Shown: one piece after another, positions 51,830-61,511 of the stretch
How the letters are laid out: each line of letters starts with the position of its first letter
Position numbering within the stretch: position 1 is the stretch's first letter
Assembly: GCF_900100945.1 (NCBI RefSeq)
Contig: NZ_FNCG01000002.1
Coordinates: 124,001-188,000 of the forward strand
Origin: Mucilaginibacter gossypii
GTDB taxonomy: Bacteria > Bacteroidota > Bacteroidia > Sphingobacteriales > Sphingobacteriaceae
Length of the DNA: 64,000 bases
Direction of reading: 5' to 3'
Made by a program: the position numbers and the translations under genes
The notes under the pieces: generated by a model
The model's input: the letters and a program-made list of their open reading frames with translations, nothing else
Databases searched by the model: none
What the model was told of the DNA's origin: nothing

Positions 51830-52381
51830 ATGACCGGAAAATCGCCGCAGGAATCATACACCATCATGAACGAACTGGTATTGCCCAATGATACCAACAC
51901 TTTAAACAACCTGATGGGTGGTCGTCTGTTGCATTGGATGGATATTGCCGCTGCTATTTCGGCACAAAAGCACTGTAACAGGATAGTGGTGACCGCTTCA
52001 GTAGATAACGTATCGTTCCAGTCGCCGATAAAGTTGGGTGATGTGATCAGCATTGAAGCAAAGGTTACCCGCGCATTCACTACGTCGGTTGAGGTAAGGA
52101 TGGATGTATGGGCGCAAAACATTCCATCAGGCACTAAAGTAAAAAGTAATGAGGCCTATTACACCTTTGTTGCTTTGGATAAAGATGGGCAAAAGACAGC
52201 TGTGCCCGAGCTGGTACCTGAAACGGATAAAGAGCGCGCATTGTATGAGGGTGCGCTTCGCCGCCGCCAATTGAGGTTAATATTAGGCGGAAAAATGAAC
52301 CCCAATGATGCTACTGAACTGAAAGCCTTGTTTTTTGGGGATCAATTGCCACCCAATCTTGGTGAAGAAATAAAGCAGTAA
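51830..52381 (+). CDS. Acyl-CoA thioesterase, hotdog fold (YciA/BFIT-like)
   Basis: The start at 51830 (MTGKSPQESYTIMNELVLPNDTNTLNNLMGG) gives 183 residues. The catalytic motif region NTLNNLMGGRLLHWMDIAAAISAQKH carries the conserved Asn and Asp of acyl-CoA hydrolases. The strand region VDNVSFQSPIKLGDVISIEAKV is typical. It hydrolyses acyl-CoA to free acid and CoA in the cytoplasm. Chain-length preference cannot be told. Confidence 0.92.
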   Translation: MTGKSPQESYTIMNELVLPNDTNTLNNLMGGRLLHWMDIAAAISAQKHCNRIVVTASVDNVSFQSPIKLGDVISIEAKVTRAFTTSVEVRMDVWAQNIPSGTKVKSNEAYYTFVALDKDGQKTAVPELVPETDKERALYEGALRRRQLRLILGGKMNPNDATELKALFFGDQLPPNLGEEIKQ

Positions 52382-52431
52382 CAAATTTCCAGGTGTATCG
52401 TCTAAATGGTTTAAACATTAAAACTACTGCG

Positions 52432-52632
52432 ATGCGATATTTTCTGTGCTTTTTACTGCCACCGCTTGCCATACTTACTACTGGCAGAATAGGTGCATTT
52501 ATATTGAATATATTTTTAACCCTTTTCTTCTGGATCCCGGGGGTGATCCATTCCATCCTGGTAACCAGCGATTATTATGAGGCTAAACGCCACAGGCAAC
52601 TGATGCGGGCGACAAGGCGTTACCGTTGGTAG
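52432..52632 (+). CDS. Pmp3/YqaE family small membrane protein
   Basis: The ATG at 52432 (MRYFLCFLLPPLAILTTGRIGA) gives 66 residues with two membrane helices joined by a short loop, and the family feature PPLAI followed by NIFLTLFFWIPGVIHS. Pmp3-type peptides influence membrane potential and salt tolerance in yeast and plants. The bacterial role is not well defined. The tail is Arg-rich. It may be co-transcribed with the thioesterase gene 50 bp upstream. Confidence 0.85.
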   Translation: MRYFLCFLLPPLAILTTGRIGAFILNIFLTLFFWIPGVIHSILVTSDYYEAKRHRQLMRATRRYRW

Positions 52633-52731
52633 CCTTGATTCGCATGATTATGGGATTCCCTGAGGTTTTGAATGAGATTATTTAGGACTATTCTATCAAG
52701 AAATCCTTAAATCCTAAAAATCAAGGTTCAA
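52633..52731. repeat. Palindromic element of the AATCCT / GGATT family
   Basis: CCTTGATT near the left end and AATCAAGG near the right end are inverted, and the right half AATCCTTAAATCCTAAAAATC aligns with 19870-19899. It separates the Pmp3-like gene from the sigma-54 regulator gene. Confidence 0.55.
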
Positions 52732-52754
52732 AATAAATTACCATATTTGCCACG

Positions 52755-54101
52755 ATGCAAAAAGGTAAGCTATTAATTATCGACGACGAAGAACGCCTCC
52801 GTAACTTGCTGGCGCGCATTCTGCAGTTGGAAGGTCATGAGGTAATAACCGCAGGTTCCGGCAAAGAGGGCCTTAAAAAATTACAGCAGGATACTATACA
52901 TGTGGTATTAAGCGATGTAAAGCTACCTGATATTGATGGCATCACCCTTTCTGAAACCATCAAAAAAAACTATCCCAGCACCGAAATCATCGTATTAACG
53001 GCTTACGGGACTATCAATGATGGCGTAAAGGCAATAAAAGCCGGTGCGTTTGACTATATCACCAAGGGCGATGATAACGAAAAGATCATCCCGCTGGTAA
53101 GCAAGGCCATGGATAAAGCCCTGCTGCAGCAAAAGGTTGCCGAATTGGAAAGCAAGCTGAATGATAAGTTTGGTTTTGACAGGCTCATCGGTAAATCAAC
53201 GGCTATCAGCGATGTAATTAAGCTTGCCCAAAAGGTTGCCCTTACCGATACAACTGTATTATTATTGGGCGAAACCGGCACAGGTAAGGAGATTTTTGCC
53301 GAAGCCATTCACCAGGCCAGTAACCGCAGCGCTAAATCATTTGTGGCTGTAAACTGCAGCGCTTTCACAAAAGAATTATTGGAAAGCGAATTGTTCGGTC
53401 ATAAAGCCGGTTCGTTCACGGGAGCAGTTAAAGATAAAAAAGGCCTGTTTGAAGAAGCCAACGGTGGCACCATATTTTTGGATGAGATAGGGGAGCTTGA
53501 TCATGATCTACAGGCCAAGCTGCTTCGTGTGCTTGAATCGCAGCAGTTTATTAAAATAGGAGATACCAAACCCACCCAGGTTAATGTACGGATTCTGGCA
53601 GCTACCAACCGTAATTTGCTCAACGAAATCAATGACGGCCATTTCCGGTCTGATTTATATTATCGCCTTTCAGTATTCCAGATCACGCTGCCAGCCTTAC
53701 GCGAGCGTAAAAAAGATATCAAACTGCTGGCCGAATACTTTATGCAGCATTTTGCCCTTAAAGTAAAAAAGCAGGTAAATACCCTCAGCGACGAGTTCAT
53801 AGAAAAACTGGAAGCCTACCCTTGGCCCGGGAACATCCGTGAGTTGAAAAATATTGTAGAACGGGCTGTTATTCTAACCGATAGCAATGTGCTTGATGAA
53901 AGCCTGCTGCCTTATGAAGTTCAGCAGCAACAGGTGAAAAGCGGTGCACCTATTTCGGCATTTGATCTTTCATCTGTAGAGAAACTGCATATTCAACGGG
54001 TATTAAACCATACCCACGGTAACCGTGCAGAAGCAGCGCACCTGCTTAATATTGGCGTGGCTACGCTGTATAGAAAGCTGAAGGAGTATAATTTGGAATG
54101 A
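52755..54101 (+). CDS. NtrC-type sigma-54-dependent response regulator, probable kdp activator
   Basis: The 448-residue protein has a receiver domain (phospho-acceptor Asp54 in LSDVKLPD), a sigma-54 AAA+ domain with Walker A GETGTGKE (172-179), the sigma-54 contact loop GSFTGA (219-224, Ala to Ser relative to GAFTGA) and Walker B FLDEIG, and a C-terminal Fis-type HTH ([24 protein letters not shown]). Such proteins open promoters with sigma-54 RNA polymerase. It lies directly upstream of kdpFABC, before a -24/-12 promoter and a dyad, and no KdpE-type regulator is present, so it probably activates kdp. The kinase is probably encoded at 61512. Confidence 0.93.
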   Translation: MQKGKLLIIDDEERLRNLLARILQLEGHEVITAGSGKEGLKKLQQDTIHVVLSDVKLPDIDGITLSETIKKNYPSTEIIVLTAYGTINDGVKAIKAGAFDYITKGDDNEKIIPLVSKAMDKALLQQKVAELESKLNDKFGFDRLIGKSTAISDVIKLAQKVALTDTTVLLLGETGTGKEIFAEAIHQASNRSAKSFVAVNCSAFTKELLESELFGHKAGSFTGAVKDKKGLFEEANGGTIFLDEIGELDHDLQAKLLRVLESQQFIKIGDTKPTQVNVRILAATNRNLLNEINDGHFRSDLYYRLSVFQITLPALRERKKDIKLLAEYFMQHFALKVKKQVNTLSDEFIEKLEAYPWPGNIRELKNIVERAVILTDSNVLDESLLPYEVQQQQVKSGAPISAFDLSSVEKLHIQRVLNHTHGNRAEAAHLLNIGVATLYRKLKEYNLE

Positions 54102-54158
54102 TTTCGGATTTCGGAATTTCGATTTCGGATTTAGTGAATAAAAAGTTCTTTCTACGCT

Positions 54159-54206
54159 GACGCCCGGCTCCAGCCGGGTGTCTACTATCAAGCGGCCTCA
54201 GGCCGC
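54159..54206. repeat. Two adjacent GC-rich hairpins
   Basis: GACGCCCGGCT pairs with AGCCGGGTGTC (54159-54182) and GCGGCC with GGCCGC (54192-54206). No T-run follows. They may be a stable 3' end of the regulator transcript or a dispersed element, and they stand out as GC-rich islands in an AT-rich gap. Confidence 0.6.
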
Positions 54207-54315
54207 CGTACACAAGCCGGAGGCCTGGAGATATTTGCCACTCTTGAGATCATGCCTATCTGCCAAAGGTTACGTTATCGCTACTTCCTGCAGCTAAGAC
54301 CTTCTTCAATCCCAC

Positions 54316-54342
54316 TTTGATAATCAGCTATCAAAATGATAG
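54316..54342 (+). promoter_or_regulatory. Overlapping dyads, candidate upstream activator site for kdp
   Basis: TTTGATA-N6-TATCAAA (54316-54335) is a perfect dyad, overlapped by CTATCA-N3-TGATAG (54328-54342). They lie about 100 bp upstream of the -24 element, the usual position for an NtrC-type enhancer site. Confidence 0.5.
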
Positions 54343-54428
54343 CCCAATTCTCCTTAAATAAATAAAATAATGTTTCTGTTGTTATATAAATAATTAATAA
54401 TCAGTTATTTGTATTGATAATAATTTTC

Positions 54429-54445
54429 TTGGCATCTGCTTGGCA
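54429..54445 (+). promoter_or_regulatory. Sigma-54 (-24/-12) promoter of the kdp operon
   Basis: TTGGCATCTGCTTGGCA has GG at 54431-54432 and GC at 54443-54444, exactly 10 bp apart as required for sigma-54. The -24 part TTGGCA fits the consensus well; the -12 part TGGCA deviates at one base. Transcription would start near 54456, about 14 bp before the first small ORF. Confidence 0.6.
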
Positions 54446-54469
54446 AAGCCCTTTGCAAAAACACATAAA

Positions 54470-54562
54470 ATGGATGCTTTACTCACAATCGCTTACCTGG
54501 CCACATTTGTAGTGGTATTCTGGATCTTTTTTAAATCTGTAACGTACTTCGAAAAAATCTAA
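54470..54562 (+). CDS. 30-residue membrane peptide upstream of kdpF
   Basis: The frame starts MDALLTIAYLATFVVVFWIFF and ends KSVTYFEKI, one hydrophobic helix followed by a short charged tail. It is the first ORF after the -24/-12 promoter and stops 4 bp before the kdpF ATG. I do not recognise a family. Its size and layout resemble KdpF, so it could be a second KdpF-like peptide or a leader ORF. Confidence 0.6.
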   Translation: MDALLTIAYLATFVVVFWIFFKSVTYFEKI

Positions 54563-54566
54563 AATC

Positions 54567-54644
54567 ATGGCAGCATTATTCATCGTAGCAATAGCCGTGT
54601 TCATTTACATGGTATACGTACTTCTCAAACCCGAAAAATTTTAA
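54567..54644 (+). CDS. kdpF: KdpF, small stabilising subunit of the K+ ATPase
   Basis: The 25-residue peptide (MAALFIVAIAVFIYMVYVLL plus KPEKF) has one membrane helix and the typical KPEKF-like end. It starts 4 bp after the preceding peptide and 9 bp before kdpA. KdpF stabilises the KdpABC complex in E. coli. Confidence 0.85.
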   Translation: MAALFIVAIAVFIYMVYVLLKPEKF

Positions 54645-54653
54645 AATTAAACT

Positions 54654-56369
54654 ATGAACACTGAACTAACGGGTGTGATTTTCACCTACCTGCTCACCTT
54701 AGCCATCGCCATTCCCCTTGGCCGCTACATAGCTAAGGTATTTAAGGGCGAAAAAACCTGGCTCGATTTCCTCGCCCCGCTTGATCGCTTTATTTTCCGT
54801 TTCAGCGGCATCGACACCAAACGCGAAATGAACTGGAAACAACACCTGCTGGCCCTGCTTACCATTAACAGCGTTTGGTTAATATATGCCTTTGTTTGTT
54901 TGATGGCCCAGGGCCATTTGCCGCTTAATCCCGATGCGAATCCGGGCCAGTCGCCTGATACAGCTTTCAATACTGCCATCAGTTTTTTGGTAAACTGTAA
55001 CCTGCAGCATTACTCGGGCGAAAGCGGTGCTACTTACTTTACACAGCACTTCGTATTCATGTTCCTGCACTTTGTATCGGCTGCTACAGGTATTGCTGCG
55101 CTGGTGGTTGTTTTCAGGGCCATGAAAGATAAGGTTACCGATAAGCTGGGCAACTTTTGGGAGTATTTTGTAAAATCAATCACCCGCATATTATTACCTA
55201 TCTCATTTGTGATAGCTGTGATCTTCGCTTTTAACGGCATGACTACAAGCTATGCAGGTAAAGATACTTTCATAAGTATGCAAGGCGACACAGTTCACGT
55301 CTCCCGTGGACCGGTTGCTGCCATGGTTGCCATTAAACACTTAGGCACTAATGGTGGTGGTTGGTTTGGCGCAAACTCTGCACACCCTATTGAAAATCCT
55401 AATTACCTAACTAATACTGTTGAGCTGGTGGCCCAGTTGATCATCCCTATCGGTTTGGTATTTGCATTGGGCTTTTATCTCAACAAAAAGAGATTTGCCT
55501 ATGTAATTTTTGGCGTAATGACGCTGGGGATGCTTTTGCTGATGATCCCGACCATCAACGCCGAGCTTAATGGTAACCCTGCCATTGCTCATATGGGCAT
55601 TAGCCAGCCAACAGGAGCTATGGAGGGTAAAGAGGTACGTTTTGGGCCGCTTAACTCTGCATACTGGAGTATCATGACAACCATAACTTCTACCGGTTCA
55701 GTAAACTCCATGCATGACAGTGCTATGCCGGTATCCGGATTGTCAATGCTTTTAGGTATGATGATCAACTGCTTTTACGGTGGTTGCGGGGTTGGTATCC
55801 TTAACTTTTACATATTTGTGGTAGTAGCCGTGTTTATATCCGGTTTAATGGTAGGCCGTACACCCGAGTTTCTGGGTCGTAAGATAGAGGCGAGGGAAAT
55901 GAAGATTGCTTCGTTGATTGCACTGCTGCACCCTTTTATTATATTGGTAGGCCTTGCAATTTCGTCCTACTTTATTGTACATGTTCCCGGTACCGACTGG
56001 GCTGTCAAGCCATCGGCCTGGTTAAATAATCCCGGCAACCACGGTTTTTCCGAAATGCTGTATGAATATTCATCGGCAGCAGCCAACAACGGTTCGGGCT
56101 TTGAAGGTTTGGGCGATGGTAATATTTTTTGGAACTATACAACAGGTATCGTCATGATATTGGGTAGGTTCCTCCCAATTATTGGTCCGCTGGCTATTGC
56201 AGGCTTATTGGCTAATAAAAAGAATATTCCTGAATCGGCTGGTACTTTAAAAAGCGACACCTCAACTTTTGGGTTGATGATTTTCGCGGTGATCATAATT
56301 ATCGCTGCCCTGTCATTCTTCCCGGCACTTGCTTTAGGTCCTATCGCTGAATACTTTTCACTTAAATAA
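54654..56369 (+). CDS. kdpA: Potassium-transporting ATPase subunit A
   Basis: The 571-residue membrane protein has about ten membrane segments and the K+ selectivity filter-like loops, visible as [46 protein letters not shown] and [12 protein letters not shown]. KdpA forms the channel-like K+ uptake path of the high-affinity Kdp pump. The gene follows kdpF and precedes kdpB by 2 bp. Confidence 0.98.
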   Translation: MNTELTGVIFTYLLTLAIAIPLGRYIAKVFKGEKTWLDFLAPLDRFIFRFSGIDTKREMNWKQHLLALLTINSVWLIYAFVCLMAQGHLPLNPDANPGQSPDTAFNTAISFLVNCNLQHYSGESGATYFTQHFVFMFLHFVSAATGIAALVVVFRAMKDKVTDKLGNFWEYFVKSITRILLPISFVIAVIFAFNGMTTSYAGKDTFISMQGDTVHVSRGPVAAMVAIKHLGTNGGGWFGANSAHPIENPNYLTNTVELVAQLIIPIGLVFALGFYLNKKRFAYVIFGVMTLGMLLLMIPTINAELNGNPAIAHMGISQPTGAMEGKEVRFGPLNSAYWSIMTTITSTGSVNSMHDSAMPVSGLSMLLGMMINCFYGGCGVGILNFYIFVVVAVFISGLMVGRTPEFLGRKIEAREMKIASLIALLHPFIILVGLAISSYFIVHVPGTDWAVKPSAWLNNPGNHGFSEMLYEYSSAAANNGSGFEGLGDGNIFWNYTTGIVMILGRFLPIIGPLAIAGLLANKKNIPESAGTLKSDTSTFGLMIFAVIIIIAALSFFPALALGPIAEYFSLK

Positions 56370-56371
56370 TC

Positions 56372-58402
56372 ATGAACTCAACTCAAAATACATTGTTCCA
56401 GGGCGATCAGATGAGGGATGCTTTAAAACAATCTTTTATCAAACTAAACCCTCGCGTCCTGTTCCGTAACCCGGTGATGTTCACCGTGGAGATAGGTACG
56501 GTTGTGATGCTCATTGTGAGCATATTTTCACTGGCCAATAAAGGCCAGGGCAGTTTTGCCTACAACTTTACAGTATTTGTTATATTGTTGTTAACCGTTT
56601 TGTTTGCCAATTTTGCCGAAGCTATAGCCGAAGCACGCGGCAAGGCCCAGGCCGAGAGCCTCCGTAAAACCCGTGAGGAAACACCTGCACGCTTACTGGT
56701 TAACGGCAAGGAAGAAAGGGTGATGTCATCACAGTTAAAAAAAGGCGACGTATTCATTTGCGAAGCCGGTGATAATATCCCAACCGATGGCGAAATCATT
56801 GAAGGTATCGCTACCATTGATGAATCGGCTATTACCGGCGAATCTGCCCCGGTAATCCGTGAAGCCGGTGGTGATAAATCATCTGTTACCGGTGGTACCA
56901 AAGTATTATCCGACAGGATCAAAGTATTGGTAACCACCCAGCCGGGCGAAAGCTTTTTGGATAAGATGATTGCGCTGGTAGAAGGCGCATCCCGCCAGAA
57001 AACCCCTAACGAAATTGCCTTAACTATTTTGCTGGCCGGTTTTACGCTGATCTTCGTTATCGTGTGCGTTACCCTGAAGCCATTTGGTGATTATTCAAAT
57101 ACGCCCATCACTATAGCCGCTTTTATATCGTTGTTTGTTTGTTTGATCCCTACAACTATCGGTGGCCTTTTATCGGCCATCGGTATTGCCGGGATGGACA
57201 GGGCTTTACGCGCCAACGTGATCACCAAAAGCGGTAAAGCTGTTGAAACAGCAGGCGACTTAGACACTTTATTACTGGATAAAACTGGTACCATAACCAT
57301 TGGTAACCGTAAAGCAACCAGCTTTTACCCAACAGCAGGCGTAAACGAGCAGGATTTTGTAATGGCATGTGTGTTAAGTTCACTGGCCGATGAAACTCCC
57401 GAAGGTAAGTCGATTGTAGAACTTGCAGAGCAGGGCCCGCACAAATTAAAAATCTACGCTCCTACCGATTCGGTGTTTATTAAGTTTACTGCCGAAACCC
57501 GTTCAAGCGGTTTGGATACACCCGATGGCCTACGCATCCGCAAAGGTGCTTTCGATTCTATCCGCAACATGGCCATTAAAGCCGGTAACCAATTCCCTGC
57601 GGATGTGGAAGAGAATGTTAAAAAGATCTCCTCAAACGGTGGTACCCCATTGGTTGTATCACAAAATGAAAAGATCATGGGTGTAATCGAGCTGCAAGAT
57701 ATCATCAAAACCGGTATTGCCGAACGTTTTGAGCGCTTGCGTAAAATGGGGGTTAAAACAGTGATGGTTACCGGCGATAACCCGCTTACTGCCAAATTTA
57801 TTGCCGAAAAAGCCGGTGTAGATGATTTTATTGCCGAGGCGAAGCCTGAGGATAAAATGAACTACATTAAAAAGGAACAGCGGGGCGGTAAACTGGTAGC
57901 CATGATGGGCGATGGAACAAACGATGCCCCCGCACTGGCCCAGGCCGATGTTGGCGTAGCCATGAACAGCGGTACACAAGCCGCCAAAGAAGCGGGCAAT
58001 ATGGTTGACCTGGACAATGATCCAACCAAACTGATCGAGATAGTTGAAATAGGTAAGCAATTATTAATGACCCGCGGTACATTGACAACCTTTAGTATAG
58101 CAAATGATGTGGCTAAATATTTTGCCATTGTTCCGGCTTTATTCATGGTATCAATGCCTGCTTTAAAAGCTTTAAATATCATGGACCTGCACAGTCCGCA
58201 ATCGGCTATACTTTCGGCGGTGATATTTAACGCCATTATTATTCCGCTACTGATTCCGCTGGCTTTACGTGGTGTTGAGTACAAGCCGATTGGTGCAAGC
58301 GCGTTGTTACGCCGTAACCTGCTCATTTATGGGTTAGGCGGTATTATTATACCTTTTATAGGCATTAAATTAATTGATTTAGCTGTTTCAATTTTTATAT
58401 AG
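56372..58402 (+). CDS. kdpB: Potassium-transporting P-type ATPase subunit B
   Basis: The 676-residue P-type ATPase has the phosphorylation motif [12 protein letters not shown] (Asp303), the actuator TITGESAPV-like motif ([10 protein letters not shown]), KGA (RIRKGAF) and the hinge [19 protein letters not shown]. It energises K+ uptake through KdpA by ATP hydrolysis. The kdpB-kdpC gap of 109 bp is larger than usual and contains a palindromic element. Confidence 0.98.
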   Translation: MNSTQNTLFQGDQMRDALKQSFIKLNPRVLFRNPVMFTVEIGTVVMLIVSIFSLANKGQGSFAYNFTVFVILLLTVLFANFAEAIAEARGKAQAESLRKTREETPARLLVNGKEERVMSSQLKKGDVFICEAGDNIPTDGEIIEGIATIDESAITGESAPVIREAGGDKSSVTGGTKVLSDRIKVLVTTQPGESFLDKMIALVEGASRQKTPNEIALTILLAGFTLIFVIVCVTLKPFGDYSNTPITIAAFISLFVCLIPTTIGGLLSAIGIAGMDRALRANVITKSGKAVETAGDLDTLLLDKTGTITIGNRKATSFYPTAGVNEQDFVMACVLSSLADETPEGKSIVELAEQGPHKLKIYAPTDSVFIKFTAETRSSGLDTPDGLRIRKGAFDSIRNMAIKAGNQFPADVEENVKKISSNGGTPLVVSQNEKIMGVIELQDIIKTGIAERFERLRKMGVKTVMVTGDNPLTAKFIAEKAGVDDFIAEAKPEDKMNYIKKEQRGGKLVAMMGDGTNDAPALAQADVGVAMNSGTQAAKEAGNMVDLDNDPTKLIEIVEIGKQLLMTRGTLTTFSIANDVAKYFAIVPALFMVSMPALKALNIMDLHSPQSAILSAVIFNAIIIPLLIPLALRGVEYKPIGASALLRRNLLIYGLGGIIIPFIGIKLIDLAVSIFI

Positions 58403-58414
58403 ATGTGAGATGTT

Positions 58415-58495
58415 AGATATGAGATTTGAGACTTTTTGAGTTATAAGTCACGCATTTCGTATTTAACAAAATCTCATGTCTCAAATCTCATATCT
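58415..58495. repeat. Perfect 18-bp inverted repeat between kdpB and kdpC
   Basis: AGATATGAGATTTGAGAC (58415-58432) and GTCTCAAATCTCATATCT (58478-58495) form a perfect stem with a 45-bp loop, built of GAGATTTGAGAC-like words. It sits inside the operon, so it may modulate relative expression or mRNA stability of kdpB and kdpC. Confidence 0.8.
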
Positions 58496-58511
58496 CAAAT
58501 CTAAAAAAGAA

Positions 58512-59078
58512 ATGAAAACATATTTGTTGCCATCCATCAAGCTTACCTTAATACTGATAGTATTAACAGCAGGCATCTATCCTTTAGCTATAGCCGGTAT
58601 GGGTAAATTTACCCCGGGTAAAGGTGATGGTGAAACCATTACATACAAAGGCCGTGTAGTTGGCTACGCCAACATTGGTCAAAAGTTTACTAAAGACGAG
58701 TATTTCTGGGGCCGTCCATCAGCAGTTGATTACAATGCTGCCGGCTCAGGCGGTTCAAACAAAGGCCCGTCAAATCCTGATTACCTGAAACAGGTTGAAG
58801 GCAGAATAGATGATTTTCTGAAACACAACCCAGGGGTAACACGCTCACAGATTCCTGCCGAACTGGTTACGGCTTCAGGTAGCGGTTTGGATCCTGATCT
58901 TTCACCAGCAGGCGCAAAAGTTCAGGTTGCCCGTGTAGCTAAAGTTCGCGGTTTATCAGTTGATGCCGTAAACAAACTGGTTGATGAGCATACTGAACAA
59001 CCTTTGTTAGGTTTGTTTGGCCCTGCTAAAGTGAATGTATTGAAGTTGAATGTGGCTTTGGATAGGGTGAAGAAGTAA
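58512..59078 (+). CDS. kdpC: Potassium-transporting ATPase subunit C
   Basis: The start at 58512 (MKTYLLPSIKLTLILIVLTAG) gives 188 residues with one N-terminal membrane helix and a periplasmic domain: YFWGRPSAVDYNAAGSGGSNKGPSNPDYL and DEHTEQPLLGLFGPAKVNVLKLNVALD. KdpC is needed for assembly and ATP coupling of the Kdp pump. An ATG-like start 12 codons upstream falls in repeat-derived sequence and is rejected. Confidence 0.97.
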   Translation: MKTYLLPSIKLTLILIVLTAGIYPLAIAGMGKFTPGKGDGETITYKGRVVGYANIGQKFTKDEYFWGRPSAVDYNAAGSGGSNKGPSNPDYLKQVEGRIDDFLKHNPGVTRSQIPAELVTASGSGLDPDLSPAGAKVQVARVAKVRGLSVDAVNKLVDEHTEQPLLGLFGPAKVNVLKLNVALDRVKK

Positions 59079-59111
59079 AAACCAGGCTACCGCAGTTTTA
59101 GCGGAGCTCAA

Positions 59112-59151
59112 ATCCTCGCCGGGGTTGGCAATAATTAGCAACGGCGAGGAT
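59112..59151 (+). terminator. Hairpin after kdpC
   Basis: ATCCTCGCCG (59112-59121) and CGGCGAGGAT (59142-59151) form a perfect 10-bp stem with an inner GTTG/CAAC pair. No T-run follows, so termination is uncertain; it may be a processing or stabilising structure before the porin gene. Confidence 0.5.
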
Positions 59152-59206
59152 ACAAACACAATTTGGGTTACCAATAAGGAACCCGGAAATTTTAATACCT
59201 ACTTAA

Positions 59207-60253
59207 ATGAAATTTTTCCTGCTATTGATATTTTCGATGTTAACCTGTGCTTTTATAGTTAAGGCTCAGGATACGGTCAAAACCACATCCGATGCACCTT
59301 TGGTGGTTTACGGCTCGGTTGATACCTATTTTAAATATGATTTCGCAAACAGGGGATCGCAGATCCCGACGAGTTTTGCAACGGATCACAATTCAATTTC
59401 TATCGGGATGATAGATCTGGGTTTAAAGAAAAAGGTTGGCAGGGCCGCTTTTGTAGGCGAGTTATCATTTGGTCCGAGAGGACAAAGCCAGTCGATACCA
59501 AACGGATCTGATGGCGAGTCGTATCATATTCAAAACTTGTATGTGGCTTATGATGTAACAGATAAATTTGTACTTACTGCCGGATATATGGCTACTTTTA
59601 TAGGTTATGAAGTTGTGAGCCCGGTTGGCAATTTTAACTACTCAACCTCTTACCTGTTTACCAATGGCCCGTTTCAAAACGCGGGTTTTAAAGCCGCATA
59701 TTCGTTTTCGGATAAAGTGAACGTGATGGCCGGTGTGTTTAATGATAATTGGAATTATTACCGGTCGTCAAATCAAGTAAACAGTTTTGGCGCTCAGCTA
59801 ATATTAAACCCTGTTAAGGGCTGGACCGCCTACTTAAACGTAATTACCGGAGGGATTGTAGGCACCGAGTTTGATTTAACAACTGCGTATCAAATAACAA
59901 ACGCGTTTAAGCTGGGCCTGAACGCGGCCGACTTTTCGGCAAACAAAGGTGTTACCGGCGGTTTTTCGGGCGTAGCTTTGTATCCGCAACTGGCAGTTTC
60001 AAAATACGTTACACTTGGTTTAAGGGGCGAATATTTTAAGCATAAAACAGGTATTTATACCGCAATTGCAGGGCCGGCAAATGGTAAATCGGTTACAGCG
60101 GCAACGCTTACGGCTAACGTTAAAGCAGGCCCGTTAACATTAATACCCGAGGTGAGATTGGATCACGGATCGGTAGAGCAGTTTAAAGCACGCAATGGTG
60201 ATTTGACAAGGTCTGCATCACAGTTTGTGCTGGCAGCTGTTTATGGGTTTTAG
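59207..60253 (+). CDS. Outer-membrane beta-barrel porin (bbp2/OmpL-like)
   Basis: The 348-residue protein has a signal peptide (residues 1-20, ending KAQ) and alternating beta strands (VVYGSVDTYFKYDF, LYVAYDVTDKFVLTAGYM, GWTAYLNVITGG) with a C-terminal Phe, typical of porins. It matches the putative beta-barrel porin-2 family. Its place between kdpC and the sensor genes suggests that it supplies ion passage across the outer membrane for the Kdp pump, which is inferred from context. Confidence 0.85.
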   Translation: MKFFLLLIFSMLTCAFIVKAQDTVKTTSDAPLVVYGSVDTYFKYDFANRGSQIPTSFATDHNSISIGMIDLGLKKKVGRAAFVGELSFGPRGQSQSIPNGSDGESYHIQNLYVAYDVTDKFVLTAGYMATFIGYEVVSPVGNFNYSTSYLFTNGPFQNAGFKAAYSFSDKVNVMAGVFNDNWNYYRSSNQVNSFGAQLILNPVKGWTAYLNVITGGIVGTEFDLTTAYQITNAFKLGLNAADFSANKGVTGGFSGVALYPQLAVSKYVTLGLRGEYFKHKTGIYTAIAGPANGKSVTAATLTANVKAGPLTLIPEVRLDHGSVEQFKARNGDLTRSASQFVLAAVYGF

Positions 60254-60378
60254 CAGCAATTAAATGCTTAGGTATTACAGCAGATCCAGGCATCGTGGCT
60301 AAAGCATGTGCAAAGTGAGCGGAAAGCCTGACCGGCATGGAACACCATAAAAACTAAAGGAAAATTCAAAGGCGACTT

Positions 60379-61509
60379 ATGAATGAGGACACTAAAGAGC
60401 AATCTGTAGAGCACTTCCTGGAGCTGATCAAAAAATCGCGCCGGGGAAAGTTCAAGGTATATATAGGCATGAGCGCCGGTGTTGGGAAAACCTACCGGAT
60501 GCTGCAGGAGGCCCAAACCCTGCTGCGCAATGGTATCGACGTGAAAATTGGTTACATCGAAACCCACAACCGTAAAGAAACCCATGCCTTGCTGGAAGGT
60601 TTGCCTGTAATACCCCGCCGTAAACTGTTTTACAAAGGGAAGGAGCTGGAGGAGATGGACCTGAAAGCTGTGATAAGCCTGCGCCCCGAGGTGGTTATAG
60701 TTGACGAGCTTGCCCACACCAACATTGAGGGCAGCAGCAATGAAAAACGATGGCAGGATGTACTGGAGATCCTGAATGCAGGCATTAACGTGATCAGTGC
60801 GGTGAATATACAGCACATGGAGAGCCTTAATGAAGAAGTGCAGCGGATAACCGGAGCTACCATCAATGAACGCGTACCCGATAAAGTTTTGCAGTTGGCC
60901 GATGAAGTGGTAAACATCGACCTTACCGCCGACGAACTGATTGAGCGCTTGAAGGAAGGTAAGATCTATGATGAAAAAAAGATCCCGACGGCGTTAAGTA
61001 ACTTTTTCCAGGCAGAGCGGATTTTGCAGCTGCGCGAGTTGGCCCTGCGTGAGGTGGCCCACCAGGTAGAGCGGAAAATTGATATTGAGGTGCCTAAGAC
61101 AATTAAGCTAAGGCCCGAGCTTTTTTTGGCTTGCATCAGTACCAATGATGAGTCGGCTAAGATTATTATCCGTAAAACGGCAAGGCTATCATCATACTAT
61201 CGCTCCAAATGGTATTTACTATATGTGCAAACCTCGCGCGAGAGCAGCGATAAGATTAACTTAGCCGCGCAAAGGCACCTTATCAATAATATGAAGCTGG
61301 CCACGCAACTGGGAGGGGAAGTGCTGAAGGTAAAAGATGATAATGTGGCCCGTACCATTTGGGAAACGGCCGAAAAATATGATATCACCACGATTTGCAT
61401 TGGCAAGCCGCGGTTTAAATTTTACCAGCTTATCATGAAAACAGCGGTGTTTACACAGCTACTAAATAAAATGTCGAAAACTGATATTGACCTTGTAATA
61501 CTTTCATAG
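60379..61509 (+). CDS. Stand-alone KdpD sensor domain plus universal-stress domain
   Basis: The 376-residue protein covers only the N-terminal half of KdpD: the P-loop GMSAGVGKTYRML (about residues 30-42), IGYIETHNRKET, and VDELAHTNIEGSSNEKRWQDVLEIL, then a universal-stress (USP-like) domain from about 250. It lacks the four membrane helices and the histidine kinase of full KdpD. The kinase appears to be supplied by the next gene, 2 bp downstream. In E. coli this region binds ATP and tunes the K+ response. Confidence 0.92.
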   Translation: MNEDTKEQSVEHFLELIKKSRRGKFKVYIGMSAGVGKTYRMLQEAQTLLRNGIDVKIGYIETHNRKETHALLEGLPVIPRRKLFYKGKELEEMDLKAVISLRPEVVIVDELAHTNIEGSSNEKRWQDVLEILNAGINVISAVNIQHMESLNEEVQRITGATINERVPDKVLQLADEVVNIDLTADELIERLKEGKIYDEKKIPTALSNFFQAERILQLRELALREVAHQVERKIDIEVPKTIKLRPELFLACISTNDESAKIIIRKTARLSSYYRSKWYLLYVQTSRESSDKINLAAQRHLINNMKLATQLGGEVLKVKDDNVARTIWETAEKYDITTICIGKPRFKFYQLIMKTAVFTQLLNKMSKTDIDLVILS

Positions 61510-61511
61510 CC

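Noticed and set aside
54440-54456. Alternative sigma-54 site TTGGCAAAGCCCTTTGC
   Set aside because: The spacing between GG and GC is 11 bp instead of 10. The overlapping site at 54429-54445 has the right spacing.
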